A DNA stretch of 64,000 nucleotides from Pseudomonas sp. GM79 (GCF_000282495.1 NZ_AKJE01000031.1:1-64000), one strand, 5' to 3'. Counted from the stretch's first letter, positions 9,451 to 17,913 are shown. Notes: generated by a model not told the origin, from the letters alone. Numbers and translations: made by a program.

Positions 9451-9481
9451 TTGACAAGCTCGGTAGTCATAGAGCTATGCT
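9451..9481 (+). promoter_or_regulatory. Possible promoter of the transposition operon
   Basis: TTGACA at 9451-9456 and TATGCT at 9476-9481 with a 19-bp spacer, 40 bp before the tniA start and directly abutting the repeat array. If real, transposase binding to the array would autoregulate the operon, as in related elements. The spacer is longer than ideal. Confidence 0.35.
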
Positions 9482-9520
9482 TGCGCACCTAGAATTTAAA
9501 ATAGTCGGTGCCGAGTCCTT

Positions 9521-11350
9521 ATGTTGCAACCCATCGTCGAAGGAAACTTAGTTAGCTTTGAGGAGAAAGTATATCGAGTAATAGCTTGTGGCGCTGACGG
9601 TGCCATTACCCTAAAAAGCCTGGAAAGTGAACACTCCTTTGATGTGCTCTTTACTCAGGTAAATCTGGTTGAGGTCGATCAAGAAAAACATGAGCTATAC
9701 AATGATCGCCGTTTGATTTGGCTGGAACAAACAGAAGTCAATCCCAAAGAGTTGGCTATTGCTTCGGATCGAGCAAAAAACATTAACGACTACTTTCAGG
9801 GGAAAGTTTCACGGGCAGAGCTTATCGAAAAACTCGGCTCATCAGAAACAACGATTCGACGTCTATTGAAAAGATATGACCCAGAACTTGGTGCTGTTTC
9901 GCTTGTTAGAAGTATCAGGGGGCGTAAAAAAAATTCGCGATTGCTTTCTGATATTCAAGAGCAAATCATGGAGAAAGCAATTTCGAAACGCCTTAATGAT
10001 AAGACTAAAAGATTAGAAGCGTTTGCTTCTCTTTGGGAATATGTCGACTCTCTATGTCACAGCATGAGTGTTAAAACCCCGAGTCTTAATGCTCTGAAGC
10101 GAAGGCTTGAATCGTTCGGGCAGAAAGCCGTTTACTCCCTTCTGCACGGCAGAGAGCCGATGCTTCAAAAGTTTGATCTGAAGCCAGGGATGATTCATGT
10201 AGATACCATACTTACTATGGTGCAAATCGACCACACACGGGTGGATGTAATTATCTGCGACGAGCATGGTCGACCACTCATGCGGCCTTGGCTGACGGTA
10301 GTTATCGAACTTAAGAGTCGCGTTATTCTTGGTTACTATCTTGCACTCCATCCGCCTAGCTCACTCAGCGTTGCCATGGCGATGCTTTCTGCCTGTTTTC
10401 CTAAGCGAGACTTTCCAATCGCTCTCGGTGGGGGTCAGAATACTCGCCACAGGTACTGGGGAGTGCCTGGTGCAATTGGTATGGATAACGCCGCGGAATT
10501 TACTAGCCCAGAACTTGAAGCCACCCTGCAATATTACAAAATCGTCCCTCTGCTGCGGCCTGTCGGGAAAAAGCATTACGGAGGGCACGTTGAGCGAATT
10601 ATCGGTACGCTGATGGGGAAGGTGCATCTTCTGCCAGGTACTACCTACTCGAATGTGCTGAAGAAAGCAGACTACGACTCTGCCAAGCATTCAGCTATGA
10701 CCTTTTCAGCATTTTGTGAGTGGTTCGCAAATGAAGTGGCGATCTATCATGGGCGTGCTCATGAAGGGTTGAACAGACTTGCGCCGTTCGAGGTTTGGGA
10801 TGCAGAGATGGCCAAGAAGGGGCCGGATTATGTACCTCCTATGCCGGGGAACTTTCAAACATTTGCTCTTGACTTTTTTCCAAGTGTGATACGAACGGTG
10901 CAACCAAAGGGTGTCGAGTTTAGTAGGTCATTTTACTCTTCGGCGATACTCAGAAGGTTCGTTGGTTCACGATTTTCGTTTAAGTACAATCCATTGAACC
11001 TTTCAAAAATATGGTTACGCCAAGATGGCCGGTATCATGAAATTCCTTATTCTGATTTGACGAAAACTCCTGTCTCGTACAGCGAGTACTGGGCGTTCTC
11101 GCGACATCGCGACCGTCGCCCGGGAACACTGGTGGACGAGGAGTTGCACCAAGTTCGCTTGGAGAATCATGAGTTAGTGGAAAATTCAAAGGCTACGACC
11201 AAGCGGCTCCGGCAAAACGTCGCCAAGAAAGTTACGGCCGCTGAAACTATGTCTTTTCTTTCCTACGGCGGGGAAGGGCATTTGCTTCAGGGGAATACCA
11301 AAGAACCGAGCTCTGATCAAACTCGAAAAAAACTTAAGTGGGAAGACTGA
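9521..11350 (+). CDS. tniA: TniA/TnsB-type DDE transposase (Mu/rve superfamily)
   Basis: A 609-residue transposase that cuts and joins the element ends. An N-terminal HTH region binds DNA (residues about 80-130, with SRAELIEKLGSSETTIRRLLKRY). The catalytic rve core follows, with D237 (VQIDHTRVD), D322 (IGMDNAAEF) and E358 (HVERIIG), a DD(35)E arrangement, and then a Mu-type C-terminal beta-barrel. It resembles TniA of Tn5053/Tn402 and TnsB of Tn7. No TnsA-like endonuclease gene is present, so transposition is expected to be copy-in/cointegrate style. It overlaps or abuts tniB with only 2 bp between. The low GC compared with flanking core genes marks foreign origin. Confidence 0.93.
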   Translation: MLQPIVEGNLVSFEEKVYRVIACGADGAITLKSLESEHSFDVLFTQVNLVEVDQEKHELYNDRRLIWLEQTEVNPKELAIASDRAKNINDYFQGKVSRAELIEKLGSSETTIRRLLKRYDPELGAVSLVRSIRGRKKNSRLLSDIQEQIMEKAISKRLNDKTKRLEAFASLWEYVDSLCHSMSVKTPSLNALKRRLESFGQKAVYSLLHGREPMLQKFDLKPGMIHVDTILTMVQIDHTRVDVIICDEHGRPLMRPWLTVVIELKSRVILGYYLALHPPSSLSVAMAMLSACFPKRDFPIALGGGQNTRHRYWGVPGAIGMDNAAEFTSPELEATLQYYKIVPLLRPVGKKHYGGHVERIIGTLMGKVHLLPGTTYSNVLKKADYDSAKHSAMTFSAFCEWFANEVAIYHGRAHEGLNRLAPFEVWDAEMAKKGPDYVPPMPGNFQTFALDFFPSVIRTVQPKGVEFSRSFYSSAILRRFVGSRFSFKYNPLNLSKIWLRQDGRYHEIPYSDLTKTPVSYSEYWAFSRHRDRRPGTLVDEELHQVRLENHELVENSKATTKRLRQNVAKKVTAAETMSFLSYGGEGHLLQGNTKEPSSDQTRKKLKWED

Positions 11351-11352
11351 GA

Positions 11353-12225
11353 ATGGATGGAGAACATTTGCATGAGAGCCGGCGTTACGCTTTGATTCTG
11401 TCAGACGAGGAACGCTGTAAGATTATTCGGCAGGATATTAAGGTCGACACCGAACACTTGCTTACCGTGTCTAACATTGTCCACAACATGCTTAGCATCG
11501 TTCGCGGCAGTATGGAGGCACCGTGTCTAGTCGTATCTGCCGGATCTAACCATGGAAAGACCACAATTTGCAATGCGGTCAGGGGGATGGATGAGTCATG
11601 GCGTCATAAAATCAGGTATGTGACCTTTGTCAAAGATACTGGGAAGACAAAGCCTATGGTGAAGCTCCTGACGGCTTTGGGCATGGAACCTGGGAAAGCT
11701 GGGATACCCATTAGCATGGTAGCCGAATACTGTATCGCTAACGATATTCGCGGTGTGTTTATGGATGAGTTTCATGACTCCATCAAGGGGCTTTCTAAGG
11801 GCGAGCAGGATACATTTCTCTCCTTGCTGAGGGGTTTATGCGGCGCGCCTGCTTACCTAAGCTTTTTTGTTTTCGGTATCGATGAGGCCCTCAATGCTCT
11901 CGCAATTGACGCCCAGTACGTCCGCCGATTTGAGCTCTATGAGCTTACTCCTTGGTCAAAAACCGATGCAGAGTATCTTAACTTTTTGGATACTTGGGAG
12001 GAGATCGTTCCGCTTGCAAAGAGATCACATCTTTCTTCTAAGTCAATGTCTGACTATATCTATACTAATACTTTGGGGGTTATTGGAAATATTTGCACGT
12101 TACTCCGAGCGGCTGCTTGCCTGGCAGTGATATGGGGCGATGAGAAAATCACACTTGAAAGCTTGCAGGCTGCTACTCGTTCGAAGTGGAATACCCGCGT
12201 ACGACCAAAGGGTGCTGTCGAGTGA
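11353..12225 (+). CDS. tniB: TniB/TnsC-type AAA ATPase (first of two)
   Basis: A 290-residue AAA+ ATPase regulating target capture. Walker A is GSNHGKTT (residues 64-71), Walker B is GVFMDEFH (D138-E139), and a sensor region with an FGIDEAL...RRFELYEL segment is typical of TniB. In Tn5053 and Tn7 relatives this protein forms filaments on DNA, recruits the transposase and takes target input from TniQ. The ATG at 11353 is 2 bp after the tniA stop; a slightly upstream in-frame start would overlap tniA. The stop overlaps the next gene's GTG (GTGA), so the two ATPases are translationally coupled. Confidence 0.9.
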   Translation: MDGEHLHESRRYALILSDEERCKIIRQDIKVDTEHLLTVSNIVHNMLSIVRGSMEAPCLVVSAGSNHGKTTICNAVRGMDESWRHKIRYVTFVKDTGKTKPMVKLLTALGMEPGKAGIPISMVAEYCIANDIRGVFMDEFHDSIKGLSKGEQDTFLSLLRGLCGAPAYLSFFVFGIDEALNALAIDAQYVRRFELYELTPWSKTDAEYLNFLDTWEEIVPLAKRSHLSSKSMSDYIYTNTLGVIGNICTLLRAAACLAVIWGDEKITLESLQAATRSKWNTRVRPKGAVE

Positions 12226-12953
12226 AGTATTTATTGTGTCCAAAACAGTATCAAGCTGAGCAGAACGTCTTGACAGGTTTTTCCGCTAACGTACTAACTA
12301 TTCTAGGTGGGGAGACTTGGACAGGAAAAACCACTGTTGCCAAGCGGTTGCTTAAAAATGCAGATCGGGCAAAAGTTTATACAGCTTACGTGCCTGGGAG
12401 TTTCACTAAGGTATATCGCAATGTGGATTTGGCATTTGCGTCAGCGCTAGGCCTACCTCTGACTAGCCAGTTCATGTCATTTCGAAATATCGAACGCTCA
12501 CTTGAAGATATGATTGGTGGTCGGGAGTTTCGTCTAGTGTTTGACGATGCCAGCGTCCACTTTGGCGGTGGTAAGGAGCAACGGAACGCTTCTCTTGGAT
12601 TGATGCAGGCACTCCAGAGACGTTTTCCGAACATAAGATTATTGTTAGTTTCTGGGCCCAATATTTTAGATGGCGCTCTGAAAGAGATCATGGCTAAAGA
12701 GATGCACTATGTCGACATCGGTGTGTGGGAGTATGACCAACAGTATCTAGCATTTATTAACCAAGTTGGGGGGGCATGTGGCTTCAAGCGCTCGCAGTTG
12801 GCCAATGACGACTTCACAAAAATTCTTCTGGATAAAGCTCATGGCGCCAGCGGGGCCCTCATACAAATTCTACAGACACTAGCGCGAAACCCCATCTACA
12901 AAGCTTGTCCATCGTTGCCTGTTGAGAGCCTACGTAATATGTGGAAATTCTGA
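12222..12953 (+). CDS. Second transposition-associated P-loop ATPase
   Basis: A 243-residue ATPase beginning at a GTG that overlaps the tniB stop. Walker A is GGETWTGKTT (residues 29-38) and Walker B is LVFDDAS (D108-D109), followed by PNIRLLLVSGPN, a sensor-like strand. It is shorter than TniB and diverged from it, but has the same fold signature and lies between tniB and tniQ. Standard Tn5053/Tn402 elements have one ATPase gene. A second one here could be a heteromeric partner, a target-immunity factor or a regulator of the first; I cannot say which. The tniQ reading frame may start within its last 10 codons. Confidence 0.8.
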   Translation: MKYLLCPKQYQAEQNVLTGFSANVLTILGGETWTGKTTVAKRLLKNADRAKVYTAYVPGSFTKVYRNVDLAFASALGLPLTSQFMSFRNIERSLEDMIGGREFRLVFDDASVHFGGGKEQRNASLGLMQALQRRFPNIRLLLVSGPNILDGALKEIMAKEMHYVDIGVWEYDQQYLAFINQVGGACGFKRSQLANDDFTKILLDKAHGASGALIQILQTLARNPIYKACPSLPVESLRNMWKF

Positions 12954-14016
12954 GTTGTTCGACGAGTTCTCATCAGGGCAACCGCCCCGTTTCATTCTGG
13001 GGGAGACACTTCTTTCCTGGGTGATGCGGTGCCTGGGCCAGAACAAACTCCGAAACCCTCATTTATTTCGGGGTGCAATTAACCAGAGCCTCGTACCTCC
13101 AAAACGAATGGTTCCCGGCGTCGTGGCGTCTTGGCCACCTCCAGCCTTTGAGGACATCGAGTTTGATCTTGATACCATGCTATTTAAAGTTATGCATGAC
13201 ACTTATGGTACCGGAGCGACTGTCTTAAGGAAGCAGTTTGCTGCGCGCCAGTCAGGGTTGCTTGACATCCATTTCCGGCACACATATTGCCCTGCTTGTC
13301 TTCTCGAAAGTATGGTGACGAATGGATTTCCAATCTGGCGTCAATCTTGGTGCTACACGACCAGCGTATATTGCGTTGAACACCGACGCCCGTTGATGAG
13401 ACCGCGGGATACTTTTACACCTGAAAGACGTATCTGGGATGCGTACCTCTATTCAGCGGGTGAGCAAACAGGGCGGAGCTCTCTCTTTGACCGGCGAATT
13501 GCGGGAATCGCAATACGCATGCAGCATTGGATTGAATCGTTGATACCAGGGCAGGAGCTCACCGAAGGAGTGGAAGCCCTGTATGGACTGTTGCTTGCGA
13601 AGCGAACGACATTTGCACCTGGTGGGATAGCGTCAGTGGGGTTTTCTCGCACCCAACAGGTTTTGTGCAGACTAAATCTGGATCTGCATGAGCGCATCAA
13701 GTACGGATTGAATGACAGTGATCCGTACCAGCGGATGGGGGCTTTGCTATTGACCGGATGGTTGAGCGGTATGGTTTCACCGGCAGAAATCGTCTACTTG
13801 GGGCACCATGACCATTGCGTCCTCAGAACGCTGCCACCCTCACCGCAGCAATTGGGGCGCATGGTAACTCTGACCCTAAGTGCAGAGGAAGTGATGGTCG
13901 TTCGAGACAAACTGGTCAAGTTGGGGGAGATATCGTCCACCATGATGTCGAGTTTTTTGGAAGGTTTTGACGAAGCCACATCCCGCACCCTTCGTTCAAG
14001 CCGGCCAAAGCGTTGA
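12922..14016 (+). CDS. tniQ: TniQ-family target-selection protein
   Basis: Up to 364 residues. The TniQ zinc-finger pattern is clear: C123-P-A-C126, then W-R-Q-S-W-C, then C151-V-E-H154 (YCVEHRRPL). TniQ links target recognition to the TnsC/TniB ATPase; in Tn7 the TniQ-domain protein TnsD reads attTn7, and in CASTs TniQ couples to Cascade or Cas12k. The start is uncertain: TTG at 12922 overlaps the previous gene by 32 bp, and TTG at 12955 just after its stop is equally plausible. No Cas genes or crRNA repeats are nearby. The region past residue 200 is of unknown specificity and could carry the site-recognition function. Confidence 0.87.
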   Translation: MRAYVICGNSELFDEFSSGQPPRFILGETLLSWVMRCLGQNKLRNPHLFRGAINQSLVPPKRMVPGVVASWPPPAFEDIEFDLDTMLFKVMHDTYGTGATVLRKQFAARQSGLLDIHFRHTYCPACLLESMVTNGFPIWRQSWCYTTSVYCVEHRRPLMRPRDTFTPERRIWDAYLYSAGEQTGRSSLFDRRIAGIAIRMQHWIESLIPGQELTEGVEALYGLLLAKRTTFAPGGIASVGFSRTQQVLCRLNLDLHERIKYGLNDSDPYQRMGALLLTGWLSGMVSPAEIVYLGHHDHCVLRTLPPSPQQLGRMVTLTLSAEEVMVVRDKLVKLGEISSTMMSSFLEGFDEATSRTLRSSRPKR

Positions 14017-14196
14017 ATCGTCCACGCGGTACTGGGCCAACTCATTCCGCAGGCGGTGAGGCCTTCAAGACCGCCAATACCGGAGCGCCGCCAAACTCAG
14101 TCAGCCAGGTAGCGCCGGAGTGAAGACTTCAGCCATCGTCCTCATTCATTTGCCGCTCTTGACAAATTACTTAGCCTGCCAGCGAAGATACCTCGG

Positions 14197-14670
14197 CTAT
14201 CGCTTTCTCCAATACTCCCTCACCGATGTCAACGCCAGCCCCAACTGCGCCGCTGCCTGCTGCTGCGTTGCACCTTCCGCTTTAAGAGCCAGTACCGCTC
14301 TCTCGTTATCTGCGTTTAGCGGCTTGCCGCGTCCTCGTTTTATGAGGTTACCGTTAGCGTCGAACTGGTCACTGAGTACCTTCATTCCACCTTCAGCTTC
14401 GAAAGCCGCTACGTCGGTCAATGCACGGCCTATTACAGTCAGCGGTTTCTCGCCCTGGCGGTGAGCAATGCAGAGGGTAAGCATCGCGATCGGATCTAGG
14501 CCAAGGGATTGCGCCAGCTCGTCAAATTGCTCGACGGTGATGCTGGTTTGCGCGTTCTCGAGGGCACTGACTTTACGTCGGTGAGTCGCATCCGAGACGT
14601 CAGCGTACCTGGCGCGCCGGATGAGACGGAGCGCCCGAAGTACCCCTGCAAATGCGGTTCTCAGTTCCAT
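14197..14670 (-). CDS. XRE-like helix-turn-helix protein with a recombinase-type C-terminal HTH
   Basis: A 157-residue DNA-binding protein. Residues about 8-65 look like an XRE helix-turn-helix (TAFAGVLRALRLIRRARYADVSD region, then SALENAQTSITVEQFDELAQ). The C-terminal 40 residues, including NADNERAVLALKAEGATQQQ, resemble the HTH found at the end of serine recombinases. It has no recombinase catalytic domain. It is convergent with tniQ, 180 bp away, and could be a transposon or accessory regulator, but there is no operator evidence. The ATG at 14670 is preceded by a weak AGAAAG. Confidence 0.7.
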   Translation of the reverse strand: MELRTAFAGVLRALRLIRRARYADVSDATHRRKVSALENAQTSITVEQFDELAQSLGLDPIAMLTLCIAHRQGEKPLTVIGRALTDVAAFEAEGGMKVLSDQFDANGNLIKRGRGKPLNADNERAVLALKAEGATQQQAAAQLGLALTSVREYWRKR

Positions 14671-14881
14671 GACTTTCTCAAAAGTCAGGATATAGCCATA
14701 ACTGAGCTTTACGAATAAACGTCAATATAGTGTATTATCCGTTCTGTCGGGTGCTCCTGTGGGCCACATGCCTCGGTTCGAAGGTAGTAGGGCGTCAGCA
14801 AGGCTTTCTCTAGGAGCACTAAAACCGATGTACCTATGGTGGGTGCCCAGTTCGAGAGATCCTCCGGATGGTGATCGCTCG

Positions 14882-15322
14882 ATGAACACACCAGTTGTAT
14901 TGATGGAGATTACGAGATTGAGCACAGATAAAAACGAAGGTGCCGAAGGGTTACTCGGCGGGCCTGGTAATCCCCGCCAAGGATCGACTGACAACGACGA
15001 GATTCTCATCGAACTGGTTAAGGCTCTCTTCCCCCGAAAGCCTTACTGCCTTGTAGAGGACTGGACAATCTTCAACGTTGAGGTCACCGAAGGCGAGCTA
15101 CAAAAAGTCCACGCAGCTGGAAAGCTACCGCTGGTGTTGTTTGCTCACAATGTCCGCTTTGACAGCGAGCGGCGTTTTGATGTCGGCGACTGGGTACGTT
15201 CCACAATGGCAATGTCATTTCAAGACGGTTTCCTTTTTGAAACCTGGAATACGGTTTATGTGTTGGTAGGGCCCGGTTGCGAAAAATCAGCAAGCCTCGA
15301 AACAATCTTTTCTTACTTTTAG
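14882..15322 (+). CDS. Hypothetical protein (possibly DUF6957)
   Basis: A 146-residue soluble protein without membrane segments. The middle, KPYCLVEDWTIFNVEVTEGE, and VRSTMAMSFQDGFLFETWNTVYVLVGPG remind me of a small Pseudomonas family of unknown function (DUF6957), but I am not certain. The ATG at 14882 is chosen; an in-frame ATG at 14903 is an alternative, and neither has a strong ribosome site. It begins a run of five same-strand small unknown genes with short gaps, typical of an accessory gene block. Confidence 0.6.
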   Translation: MNTPVVLMEITRLSTDKNEGAEGLLGGPGNPRQGSTDNDEILIELVKALFPRKPYCLVEDWTIFNVEVTEGELQKVHAAGKLPLVLFAHNVRFDSERRFDVGDWVRSTMAMSFQDGFLFETWNTVYVLVGPGCEKSASLETIFSYF

Positions 15323-15362
15323 ATGACGTGTTGCCCAAGCACGATTTCAGATTGAGACAAAA

Positions 15363-15821
15363 ATGTTCAGAACCAACATCGAAGACATTGAAGGTAAACC
15401 AGGAATGTTCGGGGAGGGCCTCGCGCATTGGCATGGTATTTCGCGTGCGCTGAACATCCACTGGTATCACGTATGCGTGAAAGAGAGGCTAGATGGTCGA
15501 TTCAAAAACATGATTGAGATGTTGAATGACGAGACACGGCTTCTCGAGGTTCTTGAGTCGCAAAATGAAGACTATCTCATTACTGAAATTCAAGGCTTCA
15601 TTCCTCCCTGGATGACCGGTTGTAAGAGTTGGCGACTGGAAACACTGAATGCGGTCTCCATTGGCTATGACGGAAATGGCGCCGTGGTCTGTTTACTCGA
15701 GGTCGAAGGCGGCAAGATTTACGCTGACACTCACGTTCGCTCTTTCGACCCTAAGTCGTTAACCAACGTCCGGAAAATCTACTGCAAAACAACAGCAAAT
15801 CCAGTATCTGAGCCCGCTTAA
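15363..15821 (+). CDS. Hypothetical protein
   Basis: A 152-residue protein that I do not recognise. It is soluble and acidic-aromatic, with EIQGFIPPWMTGCKSWRLE and a GNGAVVCLLEVEGGKIYADTHVRSF strand-rich C-terminal half. A weak GAGAC lies before the ATG. It is 40 bp after the preceding small gene and 37 bp before the next, so probably co-transcribed with them. Codon use looks coding: no in-frame rare clusters, and the frame is open across the whole interval. Confidence 0.6.
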   Translation: MFRTNIEDIEGKPGMFGEGLAHWHGISRALNIHWYHVCVKERLDGRFKNMIEMLNDETRLLEVLESQNEDYLITEIQGFIPPWMTGCKSWRLETLNAVSIGYDGNGAVVCLLEVEGGKIYADTHVRSFDPKSLTNVRKIYCKTTANPVSEPA

Positions 15822-15858
15822 TCCTCGTGAGCTCTATAAATGGCATGGGAGAAGGTCA

Positions 15859-16221
15859 GTGAGTGACAGTACCGAAGTCGAGTTACATTCCAAGCGTCTA
15901 TCGGATTTTCATCTGCGCAGAATCCTACGCGCAAGCAAGCATTTGTATGGTGAGCCCATTACTGCCTGCCTAAATGACGTCTTCATAAGCGCAAAATCAG
16001 CCGTGGGTATCGTTTTTGGCCATGTAAATCAGGGCCCCCATGGCCGGTACGCTGACGGACGCCTTCTGCGCACCAGCGATATCCGCCAAGTGCAAAAGGA
16101 AGGACGATTTTGGGTGCTAACCACTCAAAATTCCCGATACGTCGTCGCTTCTTTCAAGCGAGATAACGGCAGAGCTAGTTTTAGAAGCTTTCTACGGCGA
16201 GCTGAATATTGTTTTCACTAG
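15859..16221 (+). CDS. Hypothetical protein
   Basis: A 120-residue protein starting at GTG 15859 behind a good GAGAAGG (15849-15855). It is basic, with LSDFHLRRILRASKHLYGE and a central strand-turn region AKSAVGIVFGHVNQGPHGRY, then a second basic segment. No membrane segment and no known motif. Its place in the run of small genes suggests an accessory factor; I assign no function. Confidence 0.6.
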   Translation: MSDSTEVELHSKRLSDFHLRRILRASKHLYGEPITACLNDVFISAKSAVGIVFGHVNQGPHGRYADGRLLRTSDIRQVQKEGRFWVLTTQNSRYVVASFKRDNGRASFRSFLRRAEYCFH

Positions 16222-16310
16222 ACGAGCTCTCACTACGAACGACGCTCAAAAAGGCTGCTGGCCGCTAGGGGCGTCTATCGGATGATCCGCGAAATTTGCG
16301 AGGATAGAAG

Positions 16311-16598
16311 GTGGAATTACTCATTCGAAAAGGGGAGCCGCTCAGCTTATCGTACGGCATCTTTGCGTCATACCATCGCTGCGGCCCATTCAAAGCCCTC
16401 CGAGATTTCGACCTTCTAGAGGCAATTGAGGTATACAAAAGTCAGAACTCTGATGCAACGGACGAATATTCCCTGCTGTCTAATTTTCCTGATTACCTAA
16501 TCGCACACCGGTACATAGAATTAACGCCGTGTCGAAATATTCACCTCGGCGAGTTCAATGGGTTTGATGTGAGGCAGAAGGTCGATTCTGATGAATGA
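16311..16598 (+). CDS. Hypothetical protein
   Basis: A 95-residue protein starting at GTG 16311 (GATAGAAG just before). Mixed charge, no membrane segment, no recognised domain. The stop is 6 bp before the exonuclease gene, so translation is probably coupled and the two may work together. The interval 16222-16310 upstream has no gene. Confidence 0.55.
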   Translation: MELLIRKGEPLSLSYGIFASYHRCGPFKALRDFDLLEAIEVYKSQNSDATDEYSLLSNFPDYLIAHRYIELTPCRNIHLGEFNGFDVRQKVDSDE

Positions 16599-16604
16599 GC
16601 GTCA

Positions 16605-17090
16605 ATGTTGAAGCTCTTTTTGGACTGCGAGTTTACTCGGCTCAACAAAGACACAAAGCTCATCTCTTTGGCGCTGGTGGCTGAGTCAGGTCAAGAGTTC
16701 TACGTCGAGCTTCTGGATACCTATGACGTCACTGACTGCAGTGAGTTTGTCATCGAGCACGTACTCCCACAGCTCAATCCATCGCTTTACGGCCAAACCT
16801 TGGCGGAAGCTCAAGCATCCTTAAGCGGTTTCCTTGCGTGCTTTGATGAGGCCCTGGAAATATGCACGGACGCCCCGGACTGGGACTGGGATTTTTTCTG
16901 TGACCTGGCGTATGTGGATCACCACTGGCCAGCACATGTCATGAATCGACCGACCAATCTCACCACACTATTCAGCAAGGCAAACACCGACCTCCTGCAA
17001 GACATGGAGCTCCCTGACCTGCCACATCACGCCCTATTGGACGCACGGATCCTTTCGTTGCTCTATAAGGGCTTGGCATCAGCGTCCTAG
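16605..17090 (+). CDS. DEDDh-type 3'-5' exonuclease/exoribonuclease family protein
   Basis: A 161-residue RNase H-fold nuclease. Motif I is LFLDCEFT (D7, E9) near the N-terminus, motif II is the acidic DAPDWDWDF near residue 90-97, and motif III is HHALLDARI with H141/H142 and D146, giving the DEDDh residue set. Length and motif spacing resemble the small 3'-5' exoribonucleases of accessory regions (Rv2179c-like). Substrate could be RNA or DNA. Position among small unknown genes makes a defence or toxin-type role possible, but this is only context. Confidence 0.75.
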   Translation: MLKLFLDCEFTRLNKDTKLISLALVAESGQEFYVELLDTYDVTDCSEFVIEHVLPQLNPSLYGQTLAEAQASLSGFLACFDEALEICTDAPDWDWDFFCDLAYVDHHWPAHVMNRPTNLTTLFSKANTDLLQDMELPDLPHHALLDARILSLLYKGLASAS

Positions 17091-17110
17091 CCCATCAAAG
17101 ATTAGAAAAT

Positions 17111-17338
17111 ATGCGGAGATTGAAGGTGGCCCATGATGACGACACTGTGTATTGCGATGTTCAGATGCCGGTCGCTCAAGGTCGAGAGCTTCTGCATCTT
17201 GTGACCGTGTTGCGCGAGTCGGGGGCTCATCCGAATCTCGATACGGTTTTTGCACATATGCAACTGGAATTGAGGATGTCGATCGATATAGTCGAAAACC
17301 CACCAGATTGGGGGGCTGCCGAGCCTACTAAGCATTGA
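17111..17338 (+). CDS. Small hypothetical protein
   Basis: A 75-residue open frame (residue start MRRLKVAHDDDTVYCDVQ) 20 bp after the exonuclease gene. It is mostly alpha-helix-like with an acidic N-terminus. There is no strong ribosome site and no recognised family. The same-strand spacing argues for a gene; a 77-codon open frame exists on the opposite strand, so coding status is not certain. Confidence 0.45.
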   Translation: MRRLKVAHDDDTVYCDVQMPVAQGRELLHLVTVLRESGAHPNLDTVFAHMQLELRMSIDIVENPPDWGAAEPTKH

Positions 17339-17350
17339 AGGCCTAAGGCT

Positions 17351-17384
17351 AGCCGCGTACGCGAAGAAACGACTGCACTATTGC
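17351..17384. repeat. 34-bp direct repeat, copy A
   Basis: Starts AGCCGCGTACGCGAAGAAAC and continues to 17384. It matches 29 of 34 positions of copy B at 17914-17947, in the same orientation. The two copies bracket the orphan CcdA-like gene and the genefree stretch after it. They could be recombination scars or a short dispersed repeat. Confidence 0.55.
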
Positions 17385-17456
17385 TGACACCGTGACAAAA
17401 ATAGTGTTGTAGATTAAGCATCAGCTTGGTAATCGGGGTCTCACGGGAGACAAGAC

Positions 17457-17630
17457 ATGCCCATCGATGAAAACAGTAACCTCTCTGTGAAATTTGAGCA
17501 GGCTTTGGCCGATGCCCTGAGGACGAAACAGTCCGAGCTATGGCTGGCAGAGAACAACGAAGCCGTTAATGTCTACAACGAACATGTGAAAGCTCACGGA
17601 GTGTTCAGCGAACATTTACGGAGCTTCTGA
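17457..17630 (+). CDS. Orphan CcdA-family antitoxin
   Basis: A 57-residue protein that matches the C-terminal, toxin-binding half of CcdA antitoxins: a WLAENNEAVNVYNEHV segment followed by GVFSEHLRSF, the standard W..EN.EAI..YN..VE..G.FSD..R.F pattern. It is shorter than plasmid CcdA (72 aa) and lacks most of the ribbon-helix-helix DNA-binding N-terminus, so autoregulation may be lost. GGGAGACA precedes the ATG. A TGATG overlap at the stop is the usual ccdA/ccdB coupling site, but the overlapping frame ends after 24 codons and shows no CcdB sequence, so the toxin is missing. It might be a remnant, or an anti-addiction antitoxin against incoming ccd plasmids. Confidence 0.8.
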   Translation: MPIDENSNLSVKFEQALADALRTKQSELWLAENNEAVNVYNEHVKAHGVFSEHLRSF

Positions 17631-17913
17631 TGCCTAAGTTGAGTGTCCACGGGCGGACATGCCACATGAGTAAAACAGAGGAGAAAACCCTTGGATACGA
17701 CTGATCAAGCACGCGGCCTAGAAAACTCGATGTTCGTGTACGTACCCTAAACCCTGGCCTCCGGCGTGCGTCTGTCCTAAATCTGCCCACATTGCGGATA
17801 GGGGCCGGGAGATAAACCCCGATATTCGACTCCAGTCAGCCACAGGCCACGTAATCCGGGATGTACACCAAATACCGGTCGAGGTGCATAGGCTCAGTTG
17901 CCCTGCGCCGGAT
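17631..17913. other. Gene-free stretch after the orphan antitoxin
   Basis: No gene is supported. The reading frame coupled to the CcdA-like stop (start at 17629) is only 24 codons. The sequence is moderately GC-rich with several stop codons in all frames and probably represents a decayed remnant, perhaps of the lost toxin region. Confidence 0.45.

Noticed and set aside
9521..14016. CRISPR-associated transposon (CAST)
   Set aside because: TniQ, TniA and ATPases are present, but no cas genes and no repeat-spacer array lie in the window around them.
14717..14735. CGTCAATATAG as the right transposon end
   Set aside because: Single motif in direct rather than inverted orientation and lacking neighbours at 30-bp steps.
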